Position numbers and translations under genes: made by a program
Origin: Coniochaeta sp. PMI_546
Lineage: Eukaryota; Ascomycota; Sordariomycetes; Coniochaetales; Coniochaetaceae
Length of the DNA: 64,000 nucleotides
Assembly (NCBI GenBank): GCA_021432605.1
Contig: MU271143.1
Location: 2,055,277-2,119,276 of the forward strand
Direction of reading: 5' to 3'
The notes under the pieces: model-generated
The model's input: the letters and a program-made list of their open reading frames with translations, nothing else
The model's database searches: none
Told to the model about the DNA's origin: nothing
Part shown: positions 11,070 through 21,639 of the stretch, one piece after another
Layout of the letters: every line of letters begins with the position of its first letter
How positions within the stretch are numbered: position 1 is the first letter of the stretch

Positions 11070-12219
11070 TCGTCACTGGAAGGGACTTCAGTAAGCCCTG
11101 AGCACCGCAGCACCACAGTGTGGGAGGGCTGGAGCGGCACTTGACATCTGCAGAGTCTGGCAGCGTCGGGCAGCGTGGTCCGCTCTGAATGGTGCGGCCA
11201 GAGCTAAGGACTGCATAAGCTCAGCTGTAATTGGGAGATAGGTTGCATGAGAGCTCCCTGCAAAGGCTGCTTTTCATGCAAGCGCGTGGGTTCAAAGCGA
11301 CGTTGGCGTGCAGTAGCTCCCCGGGGCACGATACAATCAGAACAGGAATGAACGCCTGAGATGGCGTTACGCAGCTCTTCTACCTTCTCAAGGTGGTCTG
11401 GTTTGGGCATCAGCGAGGCCGAAGGTGAGGTAGATATAGGCTGCCTCAGTGGCCAGACAATTCAATCGTTTGTGATAAGGACGAGGTGTGTAAGACCTCG
11501 GGAAACCTCGAACGGGAATGCCAGGGATCAAGACGATCGTACATGCGACACGCAGTGCAAAGGTCAAGACATCAGTGGAAGTGGCGGCAATTGTCTTGTG
11601 CCACTCGAGGATACTGTCGTCTCGGATCTAGCAGCGAATAGTCGACGAGTGTGGAGTCCAACAGAGGATGGCAAACAGGCACAATGAAGCTGAAAATCCA
11701 GGGGGCTGAAGATTCGTCGATGGTCTCTTGATCATCTCGATTCCCCTCCATCGCACGTGATCCTCGCTTGCTGTTGATGTGCTGGAGGCAGGCAACGAAC
11801 GACACGATGAAAAGGGGGCAGTGAAATATCGATATTCCTGATGCAACAAGGTATTGCAGGCGAGGTAATATGGACGATATTGCCAGGTTAGGGCGGGATG
11901 AGTTCGGCGCCGTTTGGCTGCCCCATGATTATGATTGTACGTCTACAACCAACGGCCGGAACAAATGGCGCGAACGGCACAGATCAAGTCAATTGAAGCC
12001 GTTGGAGAGGAGCAAGGATGGCATCCAGCCCTCAATTGGCAGACCTTTTCAGCCATTGGAAAGCTTCGAGGCGTTTGTCCCAGGATTTCTATGGGGAGCA
12101 AAAGAAGGCAGCTGCCAGTTCGCACCTTCCTCCAATTGACAAAAATCCAGCTAGTGCAGCAGCAACACAAACACCACACACGACTTGCAAAATCCTTTAC
12201 TACAACCAAAGAAAACAGC
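11070..12219. other. Intergenic
   Basis: Upstream region of the RBR gene. Short open frames such as those near 11870-12290 have no family resemblance and overlap the tRNA terminator region. I see no supported gene. Confidence 0.45.
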
Positions 12220-12226
12220 AAAAAAA
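12220..12226 (-). terminator. Pol III terminator of the tRNA gene
   Basis: On the minus strand a run of seven T lies seven bases past the tRNA 3' end, the usual RNA polymerase III stop signal. Confidence 0.75.
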
Positions 12227-12233
12227 CAAATTG

Positions 12234-12353
12234 TGGAGGAGCTGGGAGTCGAACCCAGTACCTCGTGCAGGAACATTGTACTGACAATCACCCGGGATGA
12301 GCGATATATTCAGAGATGCTAAGCACGCGCTCTACCAGATGAGCTACACCCCC
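12234..12353 (-). tRNA. tRNA-Ala (AGC) with intron
   Basis: Minus strand. The 5' half reads GGGGGTGTAGCTC, then TGGTAGAGCG (box A and D arm). The anticodon stem CGTGC is followed by loop TTAGCAT and GCACG, giving anticodon AGC. The T arm is CTGGG TTCGACT CCCAG (box B), and the 3' end is CTCCTCCA. The G3:U70 wobble, the alanine identity element, is present. Position 6:67 is a U:U mismatch. An intron of 47 bases (12270-12316) sits one base after the anticodon, the standard place for nuclear tRNA introns. Confidence 0.92.
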
Positions 12354-13070
12354 TTTGACCTGCTTGGATGGATGGACTACACCCCATCCAGCTAGCTGTT
12401 GTTGGTGGAAGGGAGCTTATTGTCCCACTTCAAGAGAATGGCCGGCGTGCAGAGACTGACTTGTCAGGAGGTGGGTTTCTGGGATCCGTCTTTTTTCTGC
12501 GAGCTACACCCCCTGGCTGCTTGGATTTTCCCGGGCTTAACAGGTGGGATATGAGATATGGGGCGGTAGACGGGGGCAAGAAGATGGCCAACACTCCTTG
12601 GGTTGCTTGAGACATGCTGCAGGCCCATTACGGGAACTCAACAGCGTTGACATGTGCCATGGCTGGTGCGGGAACGGTGAGTTACAAACTCCCTGCTACA
12701 TGCCCCTTGAACCGTTCACTGTTCACTGTGGATTACATTTGTTGCATATCGACCCGTTTCACCATGTTGGTGGTTGTGCGAGGTCTCGTAGGGCACGAAT
12801 TAGTCAGCACCTCATCCCCTGAGGTATATCGACTCTCGGAGAGCTCTTCTGGCTTGGCCTCGTACAGCCTTCAGGCAGATCAACGAGTGCTGTGTACTTA
12901 AAACCTGGCCATGAATATGTGTGATTTGCCTTTCAGCACTCTCCATTACCTAGTGATCTAGTCACCGCATGTGACATGCCACCATTACCTACGACAAACT
13001 CGCAGTTGGGTCGATATGTGTTACCGTCTAGAAATGGTGCTAGGTACAGTACAGGTTGAGACTGTCGAAC
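12354..13070. other. Intergenic with partial copies of the tRNA 5' end
   Basis: The 13 bases at 12341-12353 (the tRNA 5' end on the plus strand) recur exactly at 12501-12513. Both are followed within about eight bases by TGCTTGGA. A weaker match (GACTACACCCC) lies at 12374-12384. No complete second tRNA can be folded. No protein gene is supported here. Confidence 0.55.
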
Positions 13071-14427
13071 CTACCTCTTCCCGGTCCCCAGCACCCTTAC
13101 AGCGAGGCTGAGCGGTAACGGAGCATCGCCAGCTCCAGGCTCAACCGACTTCACCACATACGGATAAGCCCAATGCGGCGTCGACCAGGCCATAAAGACA
13201 GCAAGCCACACGGACCCGACAATCCTCGTCCCTATCCCGCCACCTGGTGGTCCGACAGCCCGTCTCCAGGCTCCCTGAACGGCGTCCTCCAACACGATGC
13301 CGAGCGCCTGCGTGCAAAAGAAGCGTAGCGCTCCCGACTCGGAGAGATCAAGACCGACCGCGTAGATATCGATGACAGCATGAAGCGCGCCGGAAAAAGC
13401 GAAGACGAGGAAGATCTTGACGTATCGCTGGACGAAACCCCGCGGTGGAAGGCGGAGGACGGAGTGCGCGATGAAGGCTGCCGGGGTGCTAAGCATGTGG
13501 CGGACGAACTGGTGCCAGAACGTGCTGCGGGCGATTTAGTGCCATTGTCAAGAGACATGGTAGTTGAGGTAGGTTAGGCACTTACCCCCAGAACTTGCGA
13601 ACCGTGTAAAGCTCGGACAGACTCCCGAATGCCGGCCTCCAGTCTCTTACCTGGCTGCCCAATGCCACACAGGGGACGGCAGTGGCATAGTAAAACGACT
13701 GGACTACACAGTATGTACCAACGAAATGCATAATGGAGGCTGCTAGTCTAGTGATGACCTCTTCGGCCGTTATCTCGCCGAGCCTGGTGAAAACAGGGAC
13801 TTTGTCCGGCGTGAAGGCGCTGATATTCGGGGGATTCTGCCTGCCCGCAACAATCAGGAAGTCCATGAAGTAATAGCAGGCCAGAAAGACGGCAGTAGCC
13901 TTGATGAGAAAGCTGGGGCGAGATGGAACATATGGTTTGTCCGCTGCGCTGAATTGAGGGCAGCCGTTCACTTCCCAAGGCGTGTTGAGAAGCCGCCAGT
14001 TGGTCGACGTCGCTAGGCCGAAGAGATATCTCGTCCAGGCAGAGTCCAAGCCAAGTGAGATGTCATCCTTTTGGACTCGGCCAACGGCTGTCTTCCTGCT
14101 TCCGGTAGAGGTTTTCTTGGAGGGAAAGAATGCAGTAGGCCCCCGTGCTTCAAACGTCCATCTGCTCAACACCGCCTGGTCGAGAAAGACGATGGGTTCC
14201 ATGAAGATACCGGCCATAACGCAGACACGGATGTTGGAATTCACCCCATCCAGTGCTGCGGATCGGCAAACAAGCGAGGCCAGCATGAGCTGCACTGGAA
14301 GGAGGCCTGGGCGTAAAAGTGAGCTGGGCGACGTGTATCCGATCACAGAGGCCGAGAGAGTTTTCTGAAGGACTGTAATTGTGATATAATGGGTCAAGAC
14401 CTCTCCCAGCCATGCGGGAGACGACAT
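13071..14427 (-). CDS. MBOAT / wax-synthase-like membrane acyltransferase
   Basis: Two exons, 14427..13586 and 13524..13071, joined across a 61-base intron, give 431 residues. The protein is polytopic. The join completes the motif TVRKFWGTFWHQFVRH, which matches the wax-synthase/MBOAT signature, with the conserved His expected in the active site. Preceding blocks such as RGPTAFF, STNWRLLNTPWEVNGCP and LACYYFMDFLI fit the same family. In fungi these enzymes transfer acyl groups to alcohols, often on secondary metabolites such as trichothecenes or meroterpenoids, but no biosynthetic core gene lies nearby, so the substrate is open. The start at 14427 is the first methionine of the frame. Confidence 0.85.
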
Positions 14428-15542
14428 CGTCGGTCACACTACCGGTAAATTGAAGTATTACAGAGGGCAGGCAAAATATACCTGTCTCTTTAAAGCAGAG
14501 CAGGAGAGAGTTGAGGCGTTGTCCTTGGTGAACATTATTTCTCTGGAGAGGGAAGAGGTCGCTCCTGCATACGGAACATGGTTAGGAGCAAGACACCAAT
14601 CCTGATCAATTAGATCGTGATAAAGCCTCCGCACTGCGTCCGGTCCGCTGCGCGTGGGCAGACAAATAGACGACTAGCAGGAATTGGTCCATGATAAACA
14701 GCTCTGGTGTACGGCTAGTGATGTTGGGGGCGGTCGAGGATGGAAGGATTCTTGCATGCTGACATGTCCCTACTTACCGGGGTCGGGTTCCAGTAGAGAC
14801 TGCATCGATTGGCGGCAAGGGGTAGCCACCAGCCTCATCTCCACGAACAGCGACGTCTTCGAGGAATTGAATCATTGTACGTCCCACCTGACCGTGATAC
14901 ACCGCTCAAGCTCACGACGGTTTGACCTCAGGACAGGAGGACATGAAGGTTGACCTCAACGTTGGCATAACCCAGCAGGTCAGTTCAAGCGAAGGGACCA
15001 GATGCATGGGAATGTTTAAAACACGGACGTCTTTCTACTCTAGATCCCAGCGGAGTCTATGATATTTAGTACAGAGAATGTAGCAACCGCTGACACAATC
15101 TCGTAACCGACAAAAGACAAAGTTCACGTTCATCTTCTTTCCAACGTCCCAACAAGACATTGTCCCCTCAGATGGCACGTTATTAAAGCCTCATGCTATA
15201 AGATATGAGGAGGTGCCGAATGTACTACAACGCGTTCTCATTGACCCAGACCACGCACCGGACCTTGGAACATATAATCCACATCGGCTTGCCCATGTGT
15301 AAACCCCCCAGGCTCGTCCCACAAACCAGACGGTCAAAGCGGACCAAACACTTTTGAGGGCACAAGTCTCTGCTTGCCGGACCGAAAGTGGCGAACACAG
15401 CATGAACATTGGTCATACTGTCTGATTCCCTGGGCAGAGAACAACGATGGCGACGTGGGGACCATTGCATCCGATATCCTTTCGGGGGTGAACCATTTCA
15501 GCGAGGACGGATTAGAACACGGTTCGATCCCAGCATAGAACC
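14428..15542. other. Intergenic
   Basis: Holds the promoter of the acyltransferase and the 3' flank of the FlbE-like gene. A GGTTCGATCCC string at 15520-15530 resembles a Pol III B box, but no cloverleaf forms around it. Nothing else is supported. Confidence 0.45.
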
Positions 15543-16625
15543 TCAAGGTGACATCTCCTCTCCCTTATGATTCCGCCCAAACAACCTTCTAAATCCCCCC
15601 TTACTAGGTGTCTTCGGCCTCAAACCCTGACCTTCTGCAGACGTCGCCGTCTTCAATGCCGGTGGCGGGCCTTTGGGTATTTGGTCCCACTTCTCTTTGT
15701 CAGTCCGTATAGGAAACTTCTTCCCGTTCTTATCAATATCTTCGAAGATCTGCTGCTGCAGCATATACTGCGAGTGGTGCTCCTGTTGCGCCCTTGTAGC
15801 CTTTGGCCTCTCGGCCGCCTTGGCCGCCTTGCCCTCCGGCTCGTCCGGCCAATCACGCACCTCGTCGCCGTTGACGACGACGTACCAGCGTATCTCCTCG
15901 CCGCGCTGCAGCTGGTCGCGCAGCCTCTCGAACCAGCCGGTGCCGTTGCCCTGCTGCTGCTTCTTGCCGCTCTTCTTCTTGCTCTGGGCGGGCAGTCCGC
16001 CCTCGTCGCAGGGTCCAGTGATAGGCGGGTCGCGATCGGTGCGCACGCGTTCCTCATATCGCGCGATCTCGTCAAAAATGGAGGCCGACAGGTCTATCTT
16101 GACCGCGTAATCAGCCACGTAGGCGTAGGGCCGCGAGACCTCATCCAGCTTTAGCGGGTCGTATTCCTCCAGCAGCTTCACGACGGACCAGTCCTGCACC
16201 TTGAGCTCGTCCTCGGCCGGCAGACCGTGGGCGTTAAGTGGCGCGGAGGAGGGCAGTGGCGGGTTCGACTGCTGCCGGCTGCGCGTCCTGCTCTGCGAGC
16301 GGCTCTTCTGGCTTGCGTTGGTGCCGCTCTGGCTACGGCTGCGCGTTCCGTTACCTTTAGGAACATGATTCTCGTCGTCGCTGTTGGCGCCCGAGCCGCC
16401 GGTCCGGAGGGTCACCCTGCTGCTACCATATCCGCTACCACTGCGGGGCGGTGGTACGCAGTAGGGCAGGAAGTCGAACAGGTTGTAGAAAGACTCTAGG
16501 ATGCACTGCGAGCTCCTAGCTGGGATGATCCACTCAGGCGAGGCGTCGTCGAGGTTCTGGACGATGACAAAGACGCGCACGCTGCGGCGTTGCCAGCGAA
16601 AGCCGTGGCAGAGGTAAGCCGGCAT
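15543..16625 (-). CDS. flbE: FlbE-like conidiation regulator
   Basis: A single exon encodes 360 residues. The N-terminus (MPAYLCHGFRWQRRSVRVFV, then VQNLDDASPEWI and SSQCILESFYNLFDFLP) fits the conserved start of fungal FlbE, which in Aspergillus works with FlbB at the hyphal tip to start conidiation. A Ser/Arg-rich linker follows (about residues 85-130). After it come a conserved block from DELKVQDWSVVKLLEEYDP and a GWFERLRDQLQRGEEIRWYVVVNGDEVRDWP-type region (cited in part), a Gln-rich coiled-coil stretch, and a basic tail (GGFRRLFGRNH). There is no signal peptide or membrane segment. Assignment is from recalled N-terminal similarity and is less certain than the gene itself. Confidence 0.7.
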   Translation of the reverse strand: MPAYLCHGFRWQRRSVRVFVIVQNLDDASPEWIIPARSSQCILESFYNLFDFLPYCVPPPRSGSGYGSSRVTLRTGGSGANSDDENHVPKGNGTRSRSQSGTNASQKSRSQSRTRSRQQSNPPLPSSAPLNAHGLPAEDELKVQDWSVVKLLEEYDPLKLDEVSRPYAYVADYAVKIDLSASIFDEIARYEERVRTDRDPPITGPCDEGGLPAQSKKKSGKKQQQGNGTGWFERLRDQLQRGEEIRWYVVVNGDEVRDWPDEPEGKAAKAAERPKATRAQQEHHSQYMLQQQIFEDIDKNGKKFPIRTDKEKWDQIPKGPPPALKTATSAEGQGLRPKTPSKGGFRRLFGRNHKGEEMSP

Positions 16626-18516
16626 CGTTAAGGTCCCGTGCTGACTCTGACTTCAGAGGATTCTGCGATTCCAAATCGTGTATCAATTCCAAATACTGAA
16701 TTTCTTCTTCCGGGGGTATGAATGGAGGGATTGAATGATAAGCTGGAATGTCTCCGCTTAACGATTTGGAATTTATGTTGTCAGGAATAAATATAAGCCA
16801 TGAAAGAAGCCGCCAGGACAGAGAGCTCTATTGCCGCAGTAGAGATCGTGTTGGTTAGAGACGGAGGCGATCCTAGTCGAGCTCACAGACATCCAAACAC
16901 CATGTGTCGCAGACTCCCAAATAGCCTACAAGAGTCGAGGCCCTTTAGCTGCGTGTTGGGGTAGGACAGGCAAAGCCACAAAAGCATACACGAGACTGGA
17001 TTGATGGTAGACGGTACGGAGTTAGTGCATATGTTTCCCGTCCACGGAACCAACAGCAAAGTGTCCGCGGGTCAACGAGTCTCGCGTTGTGGCAATGTCG
17101 AGCTGCTGTGGAGCTTGGACCGCTGGACATCGACGGCTGAGAAGACCGTGATGCTTCAAAACCCGACTGAAGTCAAAACGGTGTTTATTGATTGTTGAAT
17201 AGGCCGGGATAACTAACAACCTGGAATGTGCATCACAGGATGAACATGAGCTGAGTAAGGCAGAGGAGCATCAAGACGGAGTAGGTAGGTGGCGGGCAAG
17301 GCAACTCTGGTGAAGGCATGATGAGAACAGTCAGCAACCACATGCCACCTTCTGGAACATTTGAGGGCTTGCATCTTGGCAGGAGGGGTTCAACCGTTCC
17401 TGCCGATCGAGCACTTTAGCGGTGGGGCAGTTAGAAAGGGCTGCAGGGGTTTACAAGCGAATATCGACCCGCCCGCCACAAGGTGACTGACCCCTGTCTT
17501 GGGCCAAAGAGCTCACGTTCAGGACGGACGAGATCAGACAGATAGTGGACGTCCGCTGTAGTATTTTATGAGACAGCATAAGGTACTTATCGAGTATACC
17601 AGCTCTTTCTCGCTCCAACAAAGGTTGAGTCCTGATGCCGAGCGGCTGGATCAGCAGCAATAATATTTACTGTCTTGCCGTTGCTGCGGTCACTGCACAT
17701 AGTTCCTAATTCAACATCCGAAGACCTGGACGAACACCCAGAACTGCTTAATGCTCGTCCGGACCACTGACACCCTGCATTCTGCGACTACCGATACAGC
17801 GTACCTTATGCACACCGCGAAGATGTCACGTCGTTTCAAGTGTTGACTATCCCGCGAGGACAGTGTGTTTCATGATCGGCCTTGCGGGGTGGCGTTGGTA
17901 TAGGCCTCCGTGAATCTCACAGCAGTAGAGAGCCGGTACTTATTGGAATTTGAACGCTTTACCGTATGGACGCCTCGCAATAGTTGAGATCCAAAGCCTT
18001 GAAAGCCATGGTCATTGGCCTCAGCCAGTGCTTGTATTCGAGGTGCTGGCCATTGTCCCACTTTTCGGTAACAGCTTCCTCGGACCCCACGATAGAAGGG
18101 AATTCGATGGCGCGGTCATCTTCGGTCGCATACGACGACATGACTGTCATTAGCACAACTTGATGCACCGCTGCGTTCCTCCACTCTCCTTACGACGTAG
18201 GAGCAGAGTCAGTCTGTACTTGGAGCCACTTATCGCCAATCCTCTCTGATTGTCCATAGATCCAGGTCTGCAAAACGAACAACGGGTGATCGCCAGTTCA
18301 CTGCGAGACGGATCCCTCTCCACCACGAGGCATCCATCTCCACCACTAAAACATGCTATACACAGTAGTGTGTAGGGACGGACTATCGCTTGCACACAAA
18401 CGGGCCGGCCCGCCCATCTTCAATCCAAGTCACCCTCCCTCTACTCTGGAACATATGCCTGATCCGGTCGGGATTTGAGCCAGTGCGAAATTGTCCCATC
18501 AATTGTCATTGCCACC
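16626..18516. other. Intergenic; possible small unassigned ORF
   Basis: Mostly without coding character. On the minus strand, 18150-17959 holds a roughly 60-codon frame (MTVMSSYATEDD to CEASIR) whose composition is protein-like, with a possible GTAAAG donor after it. I cannot place it in a family or find convincing partner exons. The sequence just before 18517 is GCCACC, an optimal start context for the STAND gene. Confidence 0.35.
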
Positions 18517-21058
18517 ATGGCAGATCCGCTCTCCATCGCAGGACTGGCAGTCAGTGTCGTCCAGGTTTCCTCGGCCGTTTATGATTATGTGAGCGCTGTG
18601 AAGAACGCCAAGGACGACGTACGGCGACTCAGTCAAGAAATGTTCGCTTTGAAAGGAACGTTGGACCACATGGTTGCCTTCCAACAATCTAGTGCTCGAG
18701 ATGCAAGGGATGCTTCGCAGATGGAAGCGGTCATCATCATGACCTCGGAGACACTGGCAGCCATCAAGAAGCGTATCGCAAGGCGTAACACGGGCATGGG
18801 AAAGTCTGTCCAGGCTCTGACATGGCCATTTCACAAGGGGGACATTGACAAATATGTGGCGACCCTAGAGAGGGCCAAGACATGGTTTATGATGACACTG
18901 ATGCAAGACTCGACGGATCAGACATCTGCCGTGTACAACGAAGTCCAACGGCTGTCCGACATGGTTCATGAAGACATCATTTCTCGGCAACTTGATCGTA
19001 TGACGTTGGAGGCCGAAGACACCATCCGCAGGCTTTCGCCGGTAAACCCTGCAGACGACCATTTACGTGTGCGTCGAGATCTCGTCCCCGGTACTGGTCG
19101 GTGGTTTATAGACAAGGCTTTCGAAGCGTGGGCAGAAGTTCCTTCGAGTACTCGCCCAATTCTATGGGTGAAAGGGTTTTGTAAGTGGTCACTTCGGCTC
19201 CTGTTAGTAGAAACAAAGCTTACTGAACCTCTGAGCCAACAGCTGGAGCGGGAAAATCCAGTCTCTTGTAAGCAACATGCATCCATACGTGCGATTATGT
19301 CTCTCTGACACGATGTGCTCTACAGCTCTAGCGTGGTAGAGGAACTGAAGGACCGATGCTCATCCCAATCAGACCAATCCGCGTATTGTTTCTTCTACTG
19401 CCACTCCGGTAACACGGCCTCGCAGCTGCCAGTCAATGTCTTTGGTGCTCTCCTGGCTCAACTGTGCCAGGTCAAGCCTGACATACTCTCGGAAATCCGA
19501 CCACTCCTAAAGGCCGACAACCACCTCATACCGCAGAGTCAACTGTCGATTTCGGATCTCGCCCGTCTCTTGACTTCGGTTGTGGAATCGATCCCGCGCT
19601 GCTACGTCCTCATCGATGCTCTCAATGAAACGCCACACTATCGGCAAATTGTGTCTTTGCTGGTGAATTTTTGTAACTCATGCCCCAACCTCCGCGTCTT
19701 GGTCACCAGCACTTCCGACCCGCCTGTCAAGGGTAAACAGATATTGCTACGGCAAATGGCCAGCAATGCCGTCGACCATGACATCGGGGTGTACGTCGAC
19801 CATCGCTTGAAGACCGAGCCAAGTTTCAGCGCTCTCAGTGAGCGGATCAAGACAGAGATTAGGCTAACCATGGCTACCGGGGCACACGGAATGTAGGTGA
19901 ACTTCTATCTTGAGGAGGAGCGCTGGAGACTAAGACGCCAGCAGGTTTCGATGGGCACAGCTCGGTATGGATAGGCTGTGCAATCTTCGCACAGGACGCG
20001 ACGTTCTGATAGCACTGAACGACCTGCCCTCTACACTAAACGACACCTACGCGATGCTCCTGCAGAGGATTCCCAGCCACGACCGCAGCATCGCGCGCAA
20101 CGCGTTCATGTGGCTCTCCTTCTCCATTAAGAGACTGACTCTCAGACAACTCGCTGAAGCCGTCGTTCTAGAAGAGACAGATCGGGATCTCAACGACGAC
20201 TTTAGGCTTACCGACCCTGCATCTATAATCGAAATCTGTCGTGGACTTGTTCAGCTAGAAGATGGATACGTTACTCTTGCACATGACTCTGTCAGGGCAT
20301 GCCTCATGTCGGAGTGGATCCTGAAGTCGCCTGTTGCTGAGTTCTGGCTGGAGTCGGCCGCAAGCCACCGGACCATGATGAGAAAGTGTCTTGCATATCT
20401 CCTATTCGATGAGTTTGCAAAAGGCCATATCAAGGACTCGAAGGAGTATGTGCACCGATGTCGCCAGTATCCTTTGATTGACTATGCGGCTATCTGTTGG
20501 CCTGATCACGCTGCAAATACCACTCTTGAGAAAGAGGACGAGCAGTTAATTCTGGACTTCTTTAAGACCAAGGCGCTATTAAGAGGCGGGAACTTCGACT
20601 CTTGGGTTCAAGCTCTGCTGGGGACAGTGGATACCGAGTCGATACGCAGGACCCAGCCACTGTACTACGCCGCCTCGTATAACATGGTTCCCATTGTGAA
20701 GCTCCTTCTGCGCCAAGGTTCTGACGTCGACGTCAACAAACCTGGAGGCCGATTCGGATCGACGCCCTTCGCAATCGCGTGCTACAGGGGACACTCAGAG
20801 GTGGCAAAGCTTCTCCTCGAAGCTGGAGCTGATCCCCGTGTCCGTGACGGCGGAACGGGAGCAAGTGCGCTCAGCATGGCCCGATCGAGAGATATGGATG
20901 AAGTCGTCAAGATGATCGAGTTGCACCCGACTCATGGCCGTCAGACAAAGCCCGACGACCCGTGGTGGGGAAGTCGGAGACAACACCAAAGACGACCTGG
21001 ACCGCATGCTTCTACATCTCACGATCCAGCTCCAGTCAATACCCCTTTAGAAGGATGA
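18517..21058 (+). CDS. STAND protein: HeLo-like N-domain, NACHT, ankyrin repeats
   Basis: Exons 18517..19180, 19243..19267 (25 bases), 19326..19892 and 19945..21058 give 789 residues. I start at MADPLSIAGLAVSVVQVSSA, in the perfect context GCCACCATGG, because this is the usual start of the fungal N-terminal domain found in HET-related STAND proteins. Residues 1-200 are helical. The Walker A sequence GAGKSS (223-228) is built from the 25-base exon plus one base from its left neighbour. Walker B is CYVLIDALNE, and RVLVTS follows as in NACHT ATPases. A winged-helix-like region and two to three ankyrin repeats follow (LYYAASYNMVPIVKLLLRQG, FAIACYRGHSEVAKLLLEAGAD). Such proteins are regulators of non-self recognition or cell death. 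The C-terminus may be truncated (see findings). Confidence 0.87.
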
Positions 21059-21639
21059 TGCGCTTCTTGCCCAAATCAGCCATGACATCAAGAAAGTTGG
21101 AGAGGTGTTGCGACCACTTCGAAAAGTACGAGAGCAGGAGAAAGACAGACATCCGGGAGGTATACAATGACAAGTGAGCCCGGACAGTCAGTTGAAGGAA
21201 CACCTCAATTCTGTATGCGCCGCTCTACCAGAAGAGTCGGTGAAGATGCTGCCGAGAGGCCGATCATTGCAACTTCATCAAGTATACCCGGACACAGCGT
21301 CCGGTCTGTCCCCGCATCTCCCCCAAAAACAGGACCGGCAGGTCAGCCAGCTCTATGCCGTCTCGCGAATTACTATCACGAACCCTTGGCATTTTGCCTC
21401 CAATCAAGCGCCTCGAACATTTTATCCGGCCTACGTCCACTCCAACTTAGTGCAATACCCCTTATTTCTCCGCACCTACTATGTCATTGTCACAGTATCC
21501 AGTTGGAGAATCCCAGCGCGAATACTATAGTGTTGCCGTCCGTCACTGGCATATAGTATGGTCGCATGGCAATACTACGGCATGTTACTATCAGAAGCTT
21601 GCGTGACCCTGCATCTCACGCTACCTTCCGGATCTCAAT
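21059..21639. other. Intergenic with a coding-like tail of the STAND gene
   Basis: From 20965 to about 21173, a different frame from the STAND gene reads as a charged helical sequence (VGDNTKDDLDRMLLHL, then KDDALLAQISHDIKKVGEVL). It is interrupted by one TAG. This looks like a former C-terminal extension. After 21180 I see nothing beyond promoter sequence for the pectinase gene. Confidence 0.4.

Noticed and set aside
11870-12139. Plus-strand 89-codon frame before the tRNA
   Set aside because: No signal, domain or splice support; composition looks random.
15520-15531. GGTTCGATCCC string like a tRNA B box
   Set aside because: No matching A box, anticodon arm or acceptor stem can be folded around it.
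18455-18480. GGTCGGGATTTGAGCC, resembling a T-arm on the minus strand
   Set aside because: The stem does not pair and no upstream tRNA arms are present.
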